A DNA stretch of 64,000 nt from assembly GCA_029262635.1 (NCBI GenBank), contig JAJCZA010000002.1, forward strand, positions 434,001 through 498,000, written 5' to 3'. The stretch is from Vampirovibrionales bacterium (GTDB lineage: Bacteria > Cyanobacteriota > Vampirovibrionia > Vampirovibrionales > Vampirovibrionaceae). Of this stretch, positions 33,975 through 43,039 are shown one piece after another; the first letter of the stretch is position 1; every line of letters begins with the position of its first letter. The notes under the pieces are model-generated. The model did not search any database. It was not told the DNA's origin and was given only the letters and a program-made list of their open reading frames with translations. Made by a program: the position numbers and the translations under genes.

Positions 33975-34685
33975 ATGAGAATTCCGATAACATTATTTTC
34001 AAAAGCGACCCTTTCTTCACTGGTGATTTCTGTGGGGGCGGTGTCTTTATTAGGCGCTTGCCAGTTTTTACCTTCACCTGAGGACGATTCGGCTAAAGAG
34101 ATTCAAGGCAGAGAGGCTCAATCAGAGAATGATGTTTTGGGCATGCTGGAAACGGCATCTCAGTCTGAAAATTGGGAACAGGTGATCCAAATTGCTAATC
34201 AGGCATTGTTGGAGGAGCCAAATAACACAGGAATCCGCAACTATTTGGGCTGGGCCTATGCCGAAACCGCCCAGTGGGAGAAGGCTATCCCTGAATTAAA
34301 TCAGGTGATTGCTTTGGAACCAGAGAATGAAAACGCTTTTTCTACCCTGGCTTGGGCCTATGCGGGGAATAGAGAATGGGAAGCTTCTATTCAGGCCGCT
34401 AACAAGGTGATTAAACTTAATCCGGCTAATATCCACGCATACACGAACCTTGGCTGGGCGTATAGCGGGAAGGGGGATTTAAAATCTGCCGTAACGGCCT
34501 ACCGTAAAGCGATTGATCTGGATCCTCGGAAGCCTGATGCTTACTACTCATTGGCTAATGTCTATTGTGATGCGGGTCAATTAAAAAACGCCCGGATCGT
34601 TCAAAAGCCTTTAACCAAGCTGGCACCTGAGCTTGGAAAGAAGCTGGAAACCCGTTTGGCCAAGGGCTGTCAAAAGGAGGGTTAG
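33975..34685 (+). CDS. TPR lipoprotein
   Basis: 236 residues from ATG 33975 (a TTG three bases earlier is less likely). A lipoprotein signal ends in SLLGAC, a canonical lipobox, so the protein is membrane-anchored outside the cytoplasm. Residues ~50-230 hold about four TPR units with the repeated words YLGWAYAE, TLAWAYAG, NLGWAYSG and SLANVYCD. It may act as an assembly scaffold in the envelope. It lies nine bases after sdaAA. Confidence 0.88.
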   Translation: MRIPITLFSKATLSSLVISVGAVSLLGACQFLPSPEDDSAKEIQGREAQSENDVLGMLETASQSENWEQVIQIANQALLEEPNNTGIRNYLGWAYAETAQWEKAIPELNQVIALEPENENAFSTLAWAYAGNREWEASIQAANKVIKLNPANIHAYTNLGWAYSGKGDLKSAVTAYRKAIDLDPRKPDAYYSLANVYCDAGQLKNARIVQKPLTKLAPELGKKLETRLAKGCQKEG

Positions 34686-34802
34686 GGTTACGGATTCATA
34701 AAAACGTAGTGTCGGTCGGTTAAAAGTTCTTCCCAAGGCGGTAAACTTGCGGTTTAATGAGAGCGATAGGGTTTGTCGGATTAGAATGGATAATAACATT
34801 TG

Positions 34803-35471
34803 ATGAAACCACCCATCGCAAACACAAGCGATACAAACCAAATTGAGTTTTCTACATACTGTCAGCGTCTTTACCAAAAGGGGTTGGTTTATGCGACTGC
34901 CGGTAATGTAAGTATACGCTGTCCAGAGAATAGTGGTTTTATTATCACGCCCAGCGGGTGTTGTTTGGGGGATATTCAGTCGGGAGATGGGGTTTGGATT
35001 CGGAGCGATGGATCGTTTGAACCATCATCCGGCGGGATGGAGCCGTCAACGGAATGGTTGATTCATCAACGGATTTACGAGGCGCGTGAATCCATTCATG
35101 CGGTGGTTCATGCCCACCCACCCAAGGCCACCGGATTTGCGCTTGCCGGGGTGCCTCTAGATAGAAAATTGTTGGCCGAAGTCCTATTGGTTTTAGGAGA
35201 AGTGCCGGTGATTCCCTATATTTTGCCCGGCTCTCAAGTTTTGGCCGACGCTGTTTATGACGTGATGAAAACTCACCATGCGGTCTTACTCGGGAATCAT
35301 GGCGTAATTACCACAGGTGATAGTCTTAGGGACGCTTATTACCGGATGGAATTGATTGAATCCCTCTCGGAGACAATACTGGCGGCGAAACAGTTGGGTG
35401 AAATGAAAGAACTGACGGAAGCACAGGTTCAGGAGATCTATCAGGTAAAAGGCCATGTTCCCTTGGCTTGA
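34803..35471 (+). CDS. class II aldolase/adducin family protein
   Basis: 222 residues from ATG 34803. The family opening GLVYATAGNVSIRCP, the acidic catalytic segment MEPSTEW (Glu near 74) and metal ligands HAHPPK and GNHGV are all visible. Relatives are fuculose-phosphate aldolase, ribulose-phosphate 4-epimerase and methylthioribulose-phosphate dehydratase; the exact substrate cannot be read here. It ends 22 bases from the stop of the convergent PBP1a gene. Confidence 0.88.
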   Translation: MKPPIANTSDTNQIEFSTYCQRLYQKGLVYATAGNVSIRCPENSGFIITPSGCCLGDIQSGDGVWIRSDGSFEPSSGGMEPSTEWLIHQRIYEARESIHAVVHAHPPKATGFALAGVPLDRKLLAEVLLVLGEVPVIPYILPGSQVLADAVYDVMKTHHAVLLGNHGVITTGDSLRDAYYRMELIESLSETILAAKQLGEMKELTEAQVQEIYQVKGHVPLA

Positions 35472-35493
35472 TGGGTTTTGTTTTATAAGCTTA

Positions 35494-37806
35494 TTAGTGA
35501 GAATAAGGGTCACTGCCCATACGTTGCTGAGAAGGTGGAGTCGGGGTGGTCGTTGAGTTCTGGTTGGGTGGGTAAGCGGGGTACGTTGGATAAGTGGGGC
35601 GTCTTGAACCGGGTGCATTCGCTTTTGGGTGGGAGGGTCGTCCGTATTGAGTGGGGTAATTGTTTTGAGGGGGCTGTTGACCGCCTTGCTGTGGTTGCCA
35701 AGGTATGGGAGGCCCTGCCGGGTAACGAGGCGCGTAAGGGTTCGAACTTCCGGCATGAAGCGTATTGGGATCCGGTTCCGGGATCGGCCCATGATCAAAC
35801 CGGGGATCGATTTCCAAAGTGGCTTCACTGCCAGCGACAGGCAATGTCCGTTGATCTAAAGCCAGAGGGGATTCTTTTTCGTAAGGACTAATATTTTCCA
35901 GATTATAATCGGTGTAATCGTTTTCGTTCAAAGGCTTTGCGTATTCCAGATTAAAATGGGCAATCACTTTTTTGGCGACGTAAGGTCGCATAAACGTAGT
36001 CCAGATATTGGCCGGGAGTCCGCCGCCAGTAATGCCTTTGGCGGGGGAGTTATCATCGTTGCCAACCCAGACGCCGGTAACTATATCCGGTGTGAACCCA
36101 ATAAACCAGCCGTCTCGGTTGTCATCGCTGGTGCCGGTTTTTCCGGCAACGGGTCGTCCAATGTTAGCGCCTTGTCCTGTCCCTCGTTCGACGACGCCTT
36201 GCATCATGGCGACCATGGTGTCTGTGGTTTCCCGGTCGAGGACGTGGCTTTTCATGGGGTAATGTTCGTAAACCACGTTGCCCTCTCGATCGAGAATTTT
36301 TTCAATGGCGTAAGGTTCCAATTGTACCCCGCCGTTAGCCAGTACCCCGATAGCGGATGTCAGGTCAAACAAGGTGACGCCGGAACTGCCCAAGGTAAGC
36401 GATAAATTGTTTTCCAGCTTGGCGTTGATCCCCATTTTCTGCGCTGTGTGAATGACTTCTTTGGGAGAAAGCTCTTGCAGGACTTTGACAGCCACAATGT
36501 TATTGGATTTGGCCAGTGCCTGTGCCAGGGTCATGTAACCGTGGTGCTTTTTGTCATAGTTTTGAGGTCGCCATTCGCCAGCCTTAATCGGCTCATCGAG
36601 ATAGACCCGGCTTGGAGCGTAGCCGTTTTCAATGGCGGTGGTGTAGGTGAAAATCTTGAATAGGGAGCCGGGTGAGCGAACGGCACTGCTAACTCGATCA
36701 AACTGGGTTTGGCCATAGTTGGTGCCGCCCACGTAGGCGAGGATTCCTCCGGTTTTTGGATTGATCGAGATTAAGGCGGCTTGTTCGTTGGCTTTTTTAC
36801 GGCCATAGAGTTTCGACTGATTTCGTACCGAGCGTGCCGCCAGACTTTGAGCGTAAGGATCCACTGTCGTATAAATTTTTAGTCCACTTTGCCAGAAGCC
36901 TTGTTCGTCCAGCTCAAACAGTTCTTGCACCTGGTTTTGAACAAACTGGTTAAAGTAGGGTGCCCGGTTTGCTGTGGAAATTTCTCGCCCGGCTGGGTTT
37001 AAGCGAAAGTTTTTGGCTTGAAGTGCTTTGAGTTCTTGCTCGTTTAACTTTTTTACTTCGTACAGATTTGCTAACACTTCGTTTCGTCGACTTTTGGCTT
37101 TCTCTGGGTTTAAAAATGGATTATATCGAGAGGGGGCTTGGGGCATGCCTGCGAGTAAGGCGGCTTCGTCAATCGTGAGTTGTGAGGGCTTTTTATTGAA
37201 ATAAATCTCGCTGGCCGCATGGATGCCGTAAGCGCCTTCGCCAAAATAAATATTATTAACGTAGAGCTCTAGAATATCTTCTTTGGAAAGTTGCTGCTCC
37301 AGTTTGATGGAGAGAAACGCTTCTCTTACTTTTCGTTTCAACGAACGTTCGTTGGAGAGAAAGACGTTACGGGCTAACTGTTGGGTCAGGGTGCTTCCGC
37401 CTTCGGCCAACCGTCCCTGGGTTAGGTCGATAAAAATGGCTCGGGCAATGGAGAGAGGGTCAATACCAAAGTGATTGTAAAATCGTCGATCTTCGGTGGC
37501 AATCAGAGATTCGATAAAATGAGGCGAAATCTCCTTTAAGGGCACTTGTTTATGGTGAAACTTGCCGTAAGACAAAATGGGGGTGTCATTGTTGCCAAAG
37601 ACCTGAGTCCATTTGGAAGGGTTGACCCCTTCTTCGACTACGGTGCTTACAGGCGGTAAATCTCGCACAGCCCAGTAGACATAGCCAGCGGCGGCCAGGG
37701 TGATAAAAATAATACATGTCCAGAAAAAACGGGCGAGCAAGGGTTCAAGTTCCTTTATGGATAGAGGGATTAACTTGATTCTACAAGAGATTTCCCCATA
37801 AGCCAA
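35494..37806 (-). CDS. class A penicillin-binding protein (PBP1a-type)
   Basis: 770 residues if TTG 37806 is used; TTG 37740 (ten bases after AAAGGA, directly before the membrane helix) is a good alternative giving 748. One TM helix is followed by a glycosyltransferase domain (EDRRFYNHFGID and GGSTLTQQLARN) and a transpeptidase domain with SLFK (catalytic Ser), SNN and KTGTSDD. It polymerises and cross-links peptidoglycan. The last ~100 residues are a proline/glutamine-rich tail (PPIPWQPQQGGQQPP), unusually long and probably disordered. The gene lies downstream of the tandem-family copy on the same strand. Confidence 0.95.
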   Translation of the reverse strand: MAYGEISCRIKLIPLSIKELEPLLARFFWTCIIFITLAAAGYVYWAVRDLPPVSTVVEEGVNPSKWTQVFGNNDTPILSYGKFHHKQVPLKEISPHFIESLIATEDRRFYNHFGIDPLSIARAIFIDLTQGRLAEGGSTLTQQLARNVFLSNERSLKRKVREAFLSIKLEQQLSKEDILELYVNNIYFGEGAYGIHAASEIYFNKKPSQLTIDEAALLAGMPQAPSRYNPFLNPEKAKSRRNEVLANLYEVKKLNEQELKALQAKNFRLNPAGREISTANRAPYFNQFVQNQVQELFELDEQGFWQSGLKIYTTVDPYAQSLAARSVRNQSKLYGRKKANEQAALISINPKTGGILAYVGGTNYGQTQFDRVSSAVRSPGSLFKIFTYTTAIENGYAPSRVYLDEPIKAGEWRPQNYDKKHHGYMTLAQALAKSNNIVAVKVLQELSPKEVIHTAQKMGINAKLENNLSLTLGSSGVTLFDLTSAIGVLANGGVQLEPYAIEKILDREGNVVYEHYPMKSHVLDRETTDTMVAMMQGVVERGTGQGANIGRPVAGKTGTSDDNRDGWFIGFTPDIVTGVWVGNDDNSPAKGITGGGLPANIWTTFMRPYVAKKVIAHFNLEYAKPLNENDYTDYNLENISPYEKESPLALDQRTLPVAGSEATLEIDPRFDHGPIPEPDPNTLHAGSSNPYAPRYPAGPPIPWQPQQGGQQPPQNNYPTQYGRPSHPKANAPGSRRPTYPTYPAYPPNQNSTTTPTPPSQQRMGSDPYSH

Positions 37807-37945
37807 GCCAAAACACCGTTGGCTTCAATTTTGGGGTGGGTTCGAGGGTTTTTAGGGAAAAGCTTGAAATAGCTATCTATTTATAGGTCGTCGACCTGTA
37901 TTACGAACACCCATCCATTCTTATATGAGCTAAACCTGTCCTTTT

Positions 37946-38026
37946 TCAGGTGGAGTTTCTCGCCCATTCAATAATCCACTTACCCGTTAGGCTAAAAGAA
38001 TACCCTTTTTTAGGTAGGGTTATATC
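37946..38026 (-). pseudogene. duplicated 3' tail of a tandem family gene
   Basis: Directly after the TAA of the family gene at 38027, and in the same frame, 26 codons read DITLPKKGYSFSLTGKWIIE and end at TGA (37946-37948). The segment LPKKGY repeats the LPKEGY found 20 codons earlier. The DNA word TACCCTT(C/T)TTTAGGTAGG occurs twice in about 75 bases. This is the family C-terminus (LPxxGxxY plus tail) present twice, the second cut off by a stop. Confidence 0.65.
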
Positions 38027-38479
38027 TTAAATTTTATCGTGTGACTTCGTGCGGTAGTTATAAATATACCCTTCTTTAGGTAGGATTATATCAGGATATT
38101 CCCTTTTAAGAAAATTGAGGCCTTCATAAAGTAAGTAATAAGAATTATTTTGTTTATAGATAAGGCTTCCATGTAACCCCTTCAATAGAGGGGTTAGCTT
38201 CTGTAGAGTACGATTAGGCAGACCGATTGTTATTTTTTTCAGCGTTTTTGGCCCTTCCTCATACAAGTCCGCCAGCACATGAGCGACGGTTATTTCTTTT
38301 TTTTGATAGGTAAAGAGAACTGTATCAGTAATTGTTTTGACGGGTTGCTGAGTCTGAGTTGCTTCTCGAATATCACTCAGGTCGCTGCCAAAGTATGGGG
38401 TGGTTCGTTGGGTGCTTGACTCAGGACGAGAAGCGACACCGGAAAAGTAAGTACCGACAGAAGGGGTGACGTTCATCAT
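38027..38479 (-). CDS. tandem family protein 6 (dispersed copy): F-G leader plus winged-helix-like module
   Basis: 150 residues, or 149 from the second ATG. The leader MNVTPSVGTYFSG...PYFGSDLSDIRE is nearly the same as that of family protein 1, 32 kb away. The module follows: TDTVLF, EITVAHVLADLYEEGPKTL, LPNRTLQKLTPLLKG, YYLLYEGLNFLKREYPD and LPKEGYIYN. AAGGAATTTTAA before the start matches the sister genes. Function unknown. A pure leader-module unit, the shortest copy. PBP1a follows on the same strand, about 220 bases on. Confidence 0.85.
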   Translation of the reverse strand: MMNVTPSVGTYFSGVASRPESSTQRTTPYFGSDLSDIREATQTQQPVKTITDTVLFTYQKKEITVAHVLADLYEEGPKTLKKITIGLPNRTLQKLTPLLKGLHGSLIYKQNNSYYLLYEGLNFLKREYPDIILPKEGYIYNYRTKSHDKI

Positions 38480-38539
38480 TTAAAATTCCTTACTTCTTTA
38501 CTTCTTTTCGTTCGTTTTCATTAAAAATTTAGTGCCTAA

Positions 38540-38567
38540 ATTCTACTACAATCAGAATAAATTTCAA
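38540..38567 (-). promoter_or_regulatory. probable promoter of the dispersed family gene
   Basis: On the minus strand TTGAAA (38562-38567), 16 bases, TAGAAT (38540-38545), inside TTGTAGTAGAATTTAG. The matching word lies before family gene 3 at 7322-7349. Confidence 0.5.
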
Positions 38568-38620
38568 ATCAATCCAAGAGCAGGATGGTGGGTTTGTTTG
38601 TAAGATGGGCTGTGCTGTTA

Positions 38621-38660
38621 TTAAAACGCCATTCCCGCATCAAAGGAAATGGCGTTTTAA
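38621..38660. terminator. intrinsic terminator
   Basis: TTAAAACGCCATT pairs perfectly with AATGGCGTTTTAA around a 14-base loop. It lies 37 bases beyond the stop of the epimerase gene and works for minus-strand transcripts. Confidence 0.85.
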
Positions 38661-38696
38661 ATCGTCTTTAAATAAATAATGGAGGGTGGGTTAATC

Positions 38697-39722
38697 CTAG
38701 CGGAGGCTTGCCGGAACACCGGATTGTTGTTCAACCTGCTCGCTAATCCAGGCAAAGGTGAGTTCCAATCCTGTTTTTAAGGATTGAGACGGGGCCCAAC
38801 CGAGTTTTTCTTTGATCAAACGGTTATCCGAATTGCGTCCCCGGACACCCAGCGGGCCGTCGATATGGTTGCGCTCTAAGGGCTTTGCGGCAATCTCGCA
38901 AACGTAATCCACGAGTTGGTTGATGCTGACCATTTCGTCAGAGCCAATATTGACGGGTCCGGCGAACGTTTCGCATGTCATCAGGCGGCGAATCCCCTCA
39001 ACGCACTCGGCCACGTAGAGGAAACTACGGGTCTGAGTTCCGTCGCCCCAGATTTCAATGGCGTCTGTGGCTTTAGCGACTTTTCGGCAAATGGCGGCCG
39101 GGGCTTTTTCTCGTCCACCATCCCAAGTGCCCAGCGGGCCAAAAATGTTGTGGAGTCGAGCGACTCGAACCGGAATGTTGTAGTTTCTGTTGTAGGCAAA
39201 GTACAAGCGTTCGCTGAAAAGTTTTTCCCAGCCATACTCACTGTCAGGATCCGCCGGGTAAGCACTGTCTTCGGCACAGTTAGGGTTATCCGGGTCCATC
39301 TGATTTCGTTCTGGGTACATACAGGCGCTACTGCTGTAGAATACTTGTGTTTTTCCCAGCGTACCCGTTTTTTCGCCCAGTTTATGGATGGCGTTTAGCA
39401 TGTTCAGGTTAATGGTGGCGGAATTGTGCATAATGTCCGCATCGTTTTCACCGGTAAAGATAAACCCGGCTCCGCCCATATCGGCGGCGAGTTGATAAAT
39501 TTCGTCAAAGGGTTTGGACGCATTATCTGAAGGAGCGCACACGATTTGTTGGCAGATGACAGGGTCGCGTAAGTCGCCCTGAACAAAATCATCGGCCGCT
39601 GTTGTGCTGAATTCCGGGTATTTCAGGTCGACGCCTCGTACCCAATAGCCTTCTGCTTTTAAACGTTCGACCAGATGGGTTCCTATAAATCCGCCTGCAC
39701 CACAAACCAATGCTGTTTTCAT
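38697..39722 (-). CDS. GDP-mannose 3,5-epimerase-like NAD-dependent epimerase
   Basis: 341 residues, short-chain dehydrogenase/epimerase fold. It has the nucleotide turn GAGGFIGTHL, then SSSACMYPE with the catalytic Cys, the pair Tyr...Lys in SEYGWEKL, FGPLGTWDGGREKAPAA with the second catalytic Lys, GDGTQTRSF and VRGRNSDN. These blocks match the GDP-mannose 3,5-epimerase known best from plants, more closely than generic epimerases. The product would be GDP-L-galactose (or GDP-gulose) for surface polysaccharide. No sugar-transferase cluster is nearby. Monocistronic, with its own terminator. Confidence 0.88.
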   Translation of the reverse strand: MKTALVCGAGGFIGTHLVERLKAEGYWVRGVDLKYPEFSTTAADDFVQGDLRDPVICQQIVCAPSDNASKPFDEIYQLAADMGGAGFIFTGENDADIMHNSATINLNMLNAIHKLGEKTGTLGKTQVFYSSSACMYPERNQMDPDNPNCAEDSAYPADPDSEYGWEKLFSERLYFAYNRNYNIPVRVARLHNIFGPLGTWDGGREKAPAAICRKVAKATDAIEIWGDGTQTRSFLYVAECVEGIRRLMTCETFAGPVNIGSDEMVSINQLVDYVCEIAAKPLERNHIDGPLGVRGRNSDNRLIKEKLGWAPSQSLKTGLELTFAWISEQVEQQSGVPASLR

Positions 39723-40053
39723 TATGAATCCTTTCCAAAAAATTGCCGACTTACTTGTCTCTATTTCCGTTATAAAAGATTTTCAGGATTTTCTTATCCT
39801 TCAACTAAAGGGCATCATAAAAAGATCTCGACCTACTCCTGTAAAACTTGAATGAACCAATCGGGGTGAATTGCGGTGTTGGCTATTGGTTTTAAATCTA
39901 AAAAAAAGATTAAAATATCCTGAAAATGGGCACAAAATATGGATTTTACGCTTTTATGCCAATAGAGAACTCGTGCTTGCGTGTTTGATGAGTTGATAAG
40001 TGTTAAATCGTTTTGAGTCAGTAAAAAAGAGTTTATTTAGGAACGAAAACCCG

Positions 40054-40392
40054 ATGAGTATGTCAGGTCTGCCCCCATTGTCTGGAGAGCCTTCGATTTC
40101 GTCTTTGTCACCGAGACAGAGGAAGGTGAATGCTCAGGAGCGAAACGCCTCTGAGTCGCCCAAAAGTCAAACGAAGGCTCAAATTGTTTCAAAGATTATG
40201 ACGCATTTTTCCCAATCACCCCCCTCCTCGTTCAAGTCCTTTAGTGGACCTGAGCGAGGGCAAGAAAAGGATCGCCTGGACATGAAAATCCTGCTAAATA
40301 CGGCCCGTGCTGCTCTGTCTCAACATTCGAAGACCCTTGAGGGGGCGCTTATAGGCACTGTGCTTGATGAGGGATTTGATACACTGGCTTGA
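40054..40392 (+). CDS. small hypothetical protein, largely disordered
   Basis: 112 residues from ATG 40054 (AGGA 11 bases upstream); a GTG at 40000 would add 18 residues. The first 60 residues are rich in Ser, Pro, Gln and basic residues; KSFSGPERG recalls the F-S-G leader words. A helix with ILLNTARAALSQ fills the end. No family recognised. A 17-base-pair hairpin stands directly after the stop. Confidence 0.5.
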   Translation: MSMSGLPPLSGEPSISSLSPRQRKVNAQERNASESPKSQTKAQIVSKIMTHFSQSPPSSFKSFSGPERGQEKDRLDMKILLNTARAALSQHSKTLEGALIGTVLDEGFDTLA

Positions 40393-40750
40393 GATCCGGT
40401 GCTGGGATGTAACAATTGAGTTACATCCCAGCACCGAATCTCTAATGATTGTTTTTATGCACGTACAAGGTTATTTTAATTTTGTACCATCACAACATCT
40501 CTTATCTTTCTCTTTTTTAAACTTCTCAGTGTTCAAGTCATCCGCTCAAGTTATTTAGCGGTTAAGCTTCTTACTGCATTAAGCAGTGCTAAAACAGAAT
40601 GGGGTCTGTACTTTTAGCGTTTGAAGCAAACGGTGTGGAATATTCAACAGTATCAGGGGGTCAAGAACGAACAAGGTAAACGTGGGGATAAACGTGGATC
40701 TGAATAAAAGCGGATCAAACGTCAATCGATGTGTGTAAACGGGGGAATTT
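40393..40750. other. intergenic region with strong hairpin
   Basis: 358 bases. At 40397-40436 CGGTGCTGGGATGTAAC and its exact complement form a 17-base-pair stem with a six-base loop, probably the end of the preceding gene though no T run follows at once. The rest shows a short direct repeat around GATAAACGTGG (about 40681-40697) and the ribosome site GGGGGAA before 40751. No gene seen. Confidence 0.6.
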
Positions 40751-41233
40751 ATGTTTAATTCTTATCCAGGTGCGGGTACGCTACCCACACCCGTCCATGG
40801 GCTAGCGATGTTGGCCAGTCAGCGGAATTTTAACCAGCGAGTGAGTCAAGCTCTTGGCGGGGCTTTTGGCGGGAACATGGTTCCTGGCCCTATCAGTCAT
40901 TTGGTCAATCGTATGGGAGATGGCTTTGTGGGCGCGGGCTATGGTTCTATTGCCCAAACACTGCCGAATTATGTACCCAATGCGGATGGCCATGGCATTT
41001 ATTTTGGCCCCGGGTTTAACCCGGCTCAAAACCAGTATTTTGGCGGGTACAAGGGACAGAGCTATGTTAACCCGTTTGATTTAACCATGGGGCATCATTC
41101 GGATCCGGGCTTTCCTGGCGGTGTCCGGGGTGGTCATGCGGAGATGGATTTGGCGGCGATACAAGCTATTCGCATGGCGCGCCAAATTACACAGCAGACA
41201 GGGCGGCCCCCTCAAATTATTATTTTGGCCTAA
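40751..41233 (+). CDS. glycine-rich hypothetical protein
   Basis: 160 residues, no signal peptide. The body is rich in Gly, Asn, Pro and Tyr with words such as GAFGGNMVPGP, GIYFGPGFNP and NQYFGGYKGQ, then an amphipathic helix (EMDLAAIQAIRMARQI) and a short hydrophobic end IIILA. The Y-F-G words resemble the leader motifs of neighbouring lineage-specific proteins. GGGGGAA precedes the ATG and a clean terminator follows, so it is a real single-gene unit. Function unknown. Confidence 0.6.
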   Translation: MFNSYPGAGTLPTPVHGLAMLASQRNFNQRVSQALGGAFGGNMVPGPISHLVNRMGDGFVGAGYGSIAQTLPNYVPNADGHGIYFGPGFNPAQNQYFGGYKGQSYVNPFDLTMGHHSDPGFPGGVRGGHAEMDLAAIQAIRMARQITQQTGRPPQIIILA

Positions 41234-41352
41234 CGCTCCGTTAATATCATGGGGAATGAGGCTTAATTTATTAATGACTCTATGTCGGTATTCTTGTCGA
41301 CGAACTTCAGGCATTGTTTAAATCATACTATTTCCACACACACACATTAATC

Positions 41353-41376
41353 AGAGGCTTCGGCCTCTTTTTTTTG
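41353..41376 (+). terminator. intrinsic terminator with UUCG loop
   Basis: AGAGGC-TTCG-GCCTCT followed by eight T. The stable tetraloop makes this a textbook terminator about 120 bases after the stop at 41233. A short CACACACACACA run precedes it. Confidence 0.92.
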
Positions 41377-41479
41377 GGTAGACTCCGAAGATAGTTCAAG
41401 TTATTGTGGAAACAATAAAAATGTGTTTTCAGCCGTTCAAATGGGATAAATGACTTATACTGGTAGGAGGTGTTCATTC

Positions 41480-43039
41480 ATGCGTATTGCTTTTGGTGTT
41501 TTGCCGGTAGGGCCTGAGTTAAACCAGGCGCAAAGAAAACCGGTTTCTGATGCGGTAACGCAAACGCCGGATGGATTTTCTCAGCCGAGTTCGGCATTGT
41601 ACAGCGTTTATTTTTCAGGACATAGGCCCGTGACAAAAAACCAAAAACCGGTGACGCCTCAAAGCATTCTGGCGAGTTTAAGCGCTCAGGAAAAAAAAGC
41701 GCTTGAGGCTTATAGCCAGCGTTATATGGATTTTTTAAAAGAAGCGGTTTGCTCGCCTTGGACGGCCAAAGCCATGATTGAGCGAGCGGAAAAAGCGGGT
41801 TTTAAGCCGTTTCCAACCGATGACAAAGCAAAAATAAAACCGGGTGAGAAGTATTATTTGAATAACCGGTACCAATCGGTGGCGTTTGTGGTGATTGGCG
41901 AAAATGATCCGACCCAAAGCGGATTTAATATTGTTGGTGCGCATATGGATAGCCCCCAGCTAGAATTAAAGCCCGAAACCCTGCTGGAAAACAAGGACAT
42001 GGTGAAGCTAAAGACCAAACCCCATGGCGGCGGCTTGTGGAGCACTTGGGAAAACCGTCCGTTAGGGCTGGCTGGGCAGGTGTTTATGCCGGTGATGACG
42101 AAAGGAAAGCAAGAAATGGATCCAGCCAATGGCCGTCCTTTGGTCAAACGGCAATTTGTTCGCATTGATCGAGCCATTGGTTCCATCAATCTGCCGGCCA
42201 TTCATTTGAGGCGGGACTTAAACGAAAGCCATCCCATCAACAAGGAAACCGATTCCAACCCATTGATTAGTTTGACAGGGGATGACGTGGTTAAAACCCT
42301 GAAACAGGAGTCGGGCATTGATTTATCTCAGGCGAATCGGGGGGAGTTATATTTGTTTCCGGTGGATCCACCAACGAGCTCTGGGATTGACAATAGTTTA
42401 ATTAACGCTCAAGGTCATGACGACCGCTCCATGTGTTATGCGGCGCTGGAAGGAATTATTGAGGCGGGCCAGGCCAAGCAGCCGCCTGCGGCGACGAGTA
42501 TGGCTATCTTTTTTGAGGATGAAGAAAACGGGAGTCGAGGTGCTGGCGGAGCGAATAGTAATTGGGCGGCGGAAGTGGCCGGCGACATTGTGGCCCGGCA
42601 TATTAAAAGCCATGGCCAACACGCCAGCAATACACAGGCACGGGAAAGAGCTTTGGGCAATAGTTTTATTCTTTCGGCGGATGTGGCCCATGCCTGGGAT
42701 GAAAACCATGCCAGCCTGCACGATAGCCAAAATTCGGTTTACATGGGGCTTGGGCCAGCCATTAAAATGGATAGTAACGGCAGTTACGCGACGACACCGG
42801 AGACCGCCGCCATTACCATGGATTTATTTAAAAAAGCGGATGTCCCCTATCAGGTAGCTAATTTTAGGCAGGACATGCCCTGCGGCAGTACCATTGGCAC
42901 TATGATTGCCGCGAATACCTGTGCTCAGGTGGCTGATATCGGGCCAGCGATTCTGAGCATGCACTCGGTTCAGGAAGTGGGCTCTAAAGCTGACTTTTAC
43001 CTGACGAAAAAAGCCTTTGCCTCGTTTTTTAAAGGTTAA
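41480..43039 (+). CDS. M18-family aminopeptidase with an extra F-S-G leader
   Basis: 519 residues from ATG 41480, chosen for the TAGGAGGTG ribosome site; a frame start at 41450 lacks one. M18 features: GAHMDSPQLELKP (His155 and Asp157), FFEDEENGSRGAGG (catalytic Glu pair), SADVAHAWDENH and a late ligand near LSMHSVQE. It removes N-terminal, preferably acidic, residues from peptides and would form a large cytosolic oligomer. The first ~70 residues are not part of the family. They are flexible and hold MRIAFG and VYFSGHRP, like the leaders of the tandem family. The end overlaps the convergent ankyrin gene by 11 bases. Confidence 0.9.
   Translation: MRIAFGVLPVGPELNQAQRKPVSDAVTQTPDGFSQPSSALYSVYFSGHRPVTKNQKPVTPQSILASLSAQEKKALEAYSQRYMDFLKEAVCSPWTAKAMIERAEKAGFKPFPTDDKAKIKPGEKYYLNNRYQSVAFVVIGENDPTQSGFNIVGAHMDSPQLELKPETLLENKDMVKLKTKPHGGGLWSTWENRPLGLAGQVFMPVMTKGKQEMDPANGRPLVKRQFVRIDRAIGSINLPAIHLRRDLNESHPINKETDSNPLISLTGDDVVKTLKQESGIDLSQANRGELYLFPVDPPTSSGIDNSLINAQGHDDRSMCYAALEGIIEAGQAKQPPAATSMAIFFEDEENGSRGAGGANSNWAAEVAGDIVARHIKSHGQHASNTQARERALGNSFILSADVAHAWDENHASLHDSQNSVYMGLGPAIKMDSNGSYATTPETAAITMDLFKKADVPYQVANFRQDMPCGSTIGTMIAANTCAQVADIGPAILSMHSVQEVGSKADFYLTKKAFASFFKG

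Noticed and set aside
35478-35891. 137-codon frame opposite the PBP1a tail
   Set aside because: It mirrors the proline-rich coding tail of PBP1a and has no independent support.
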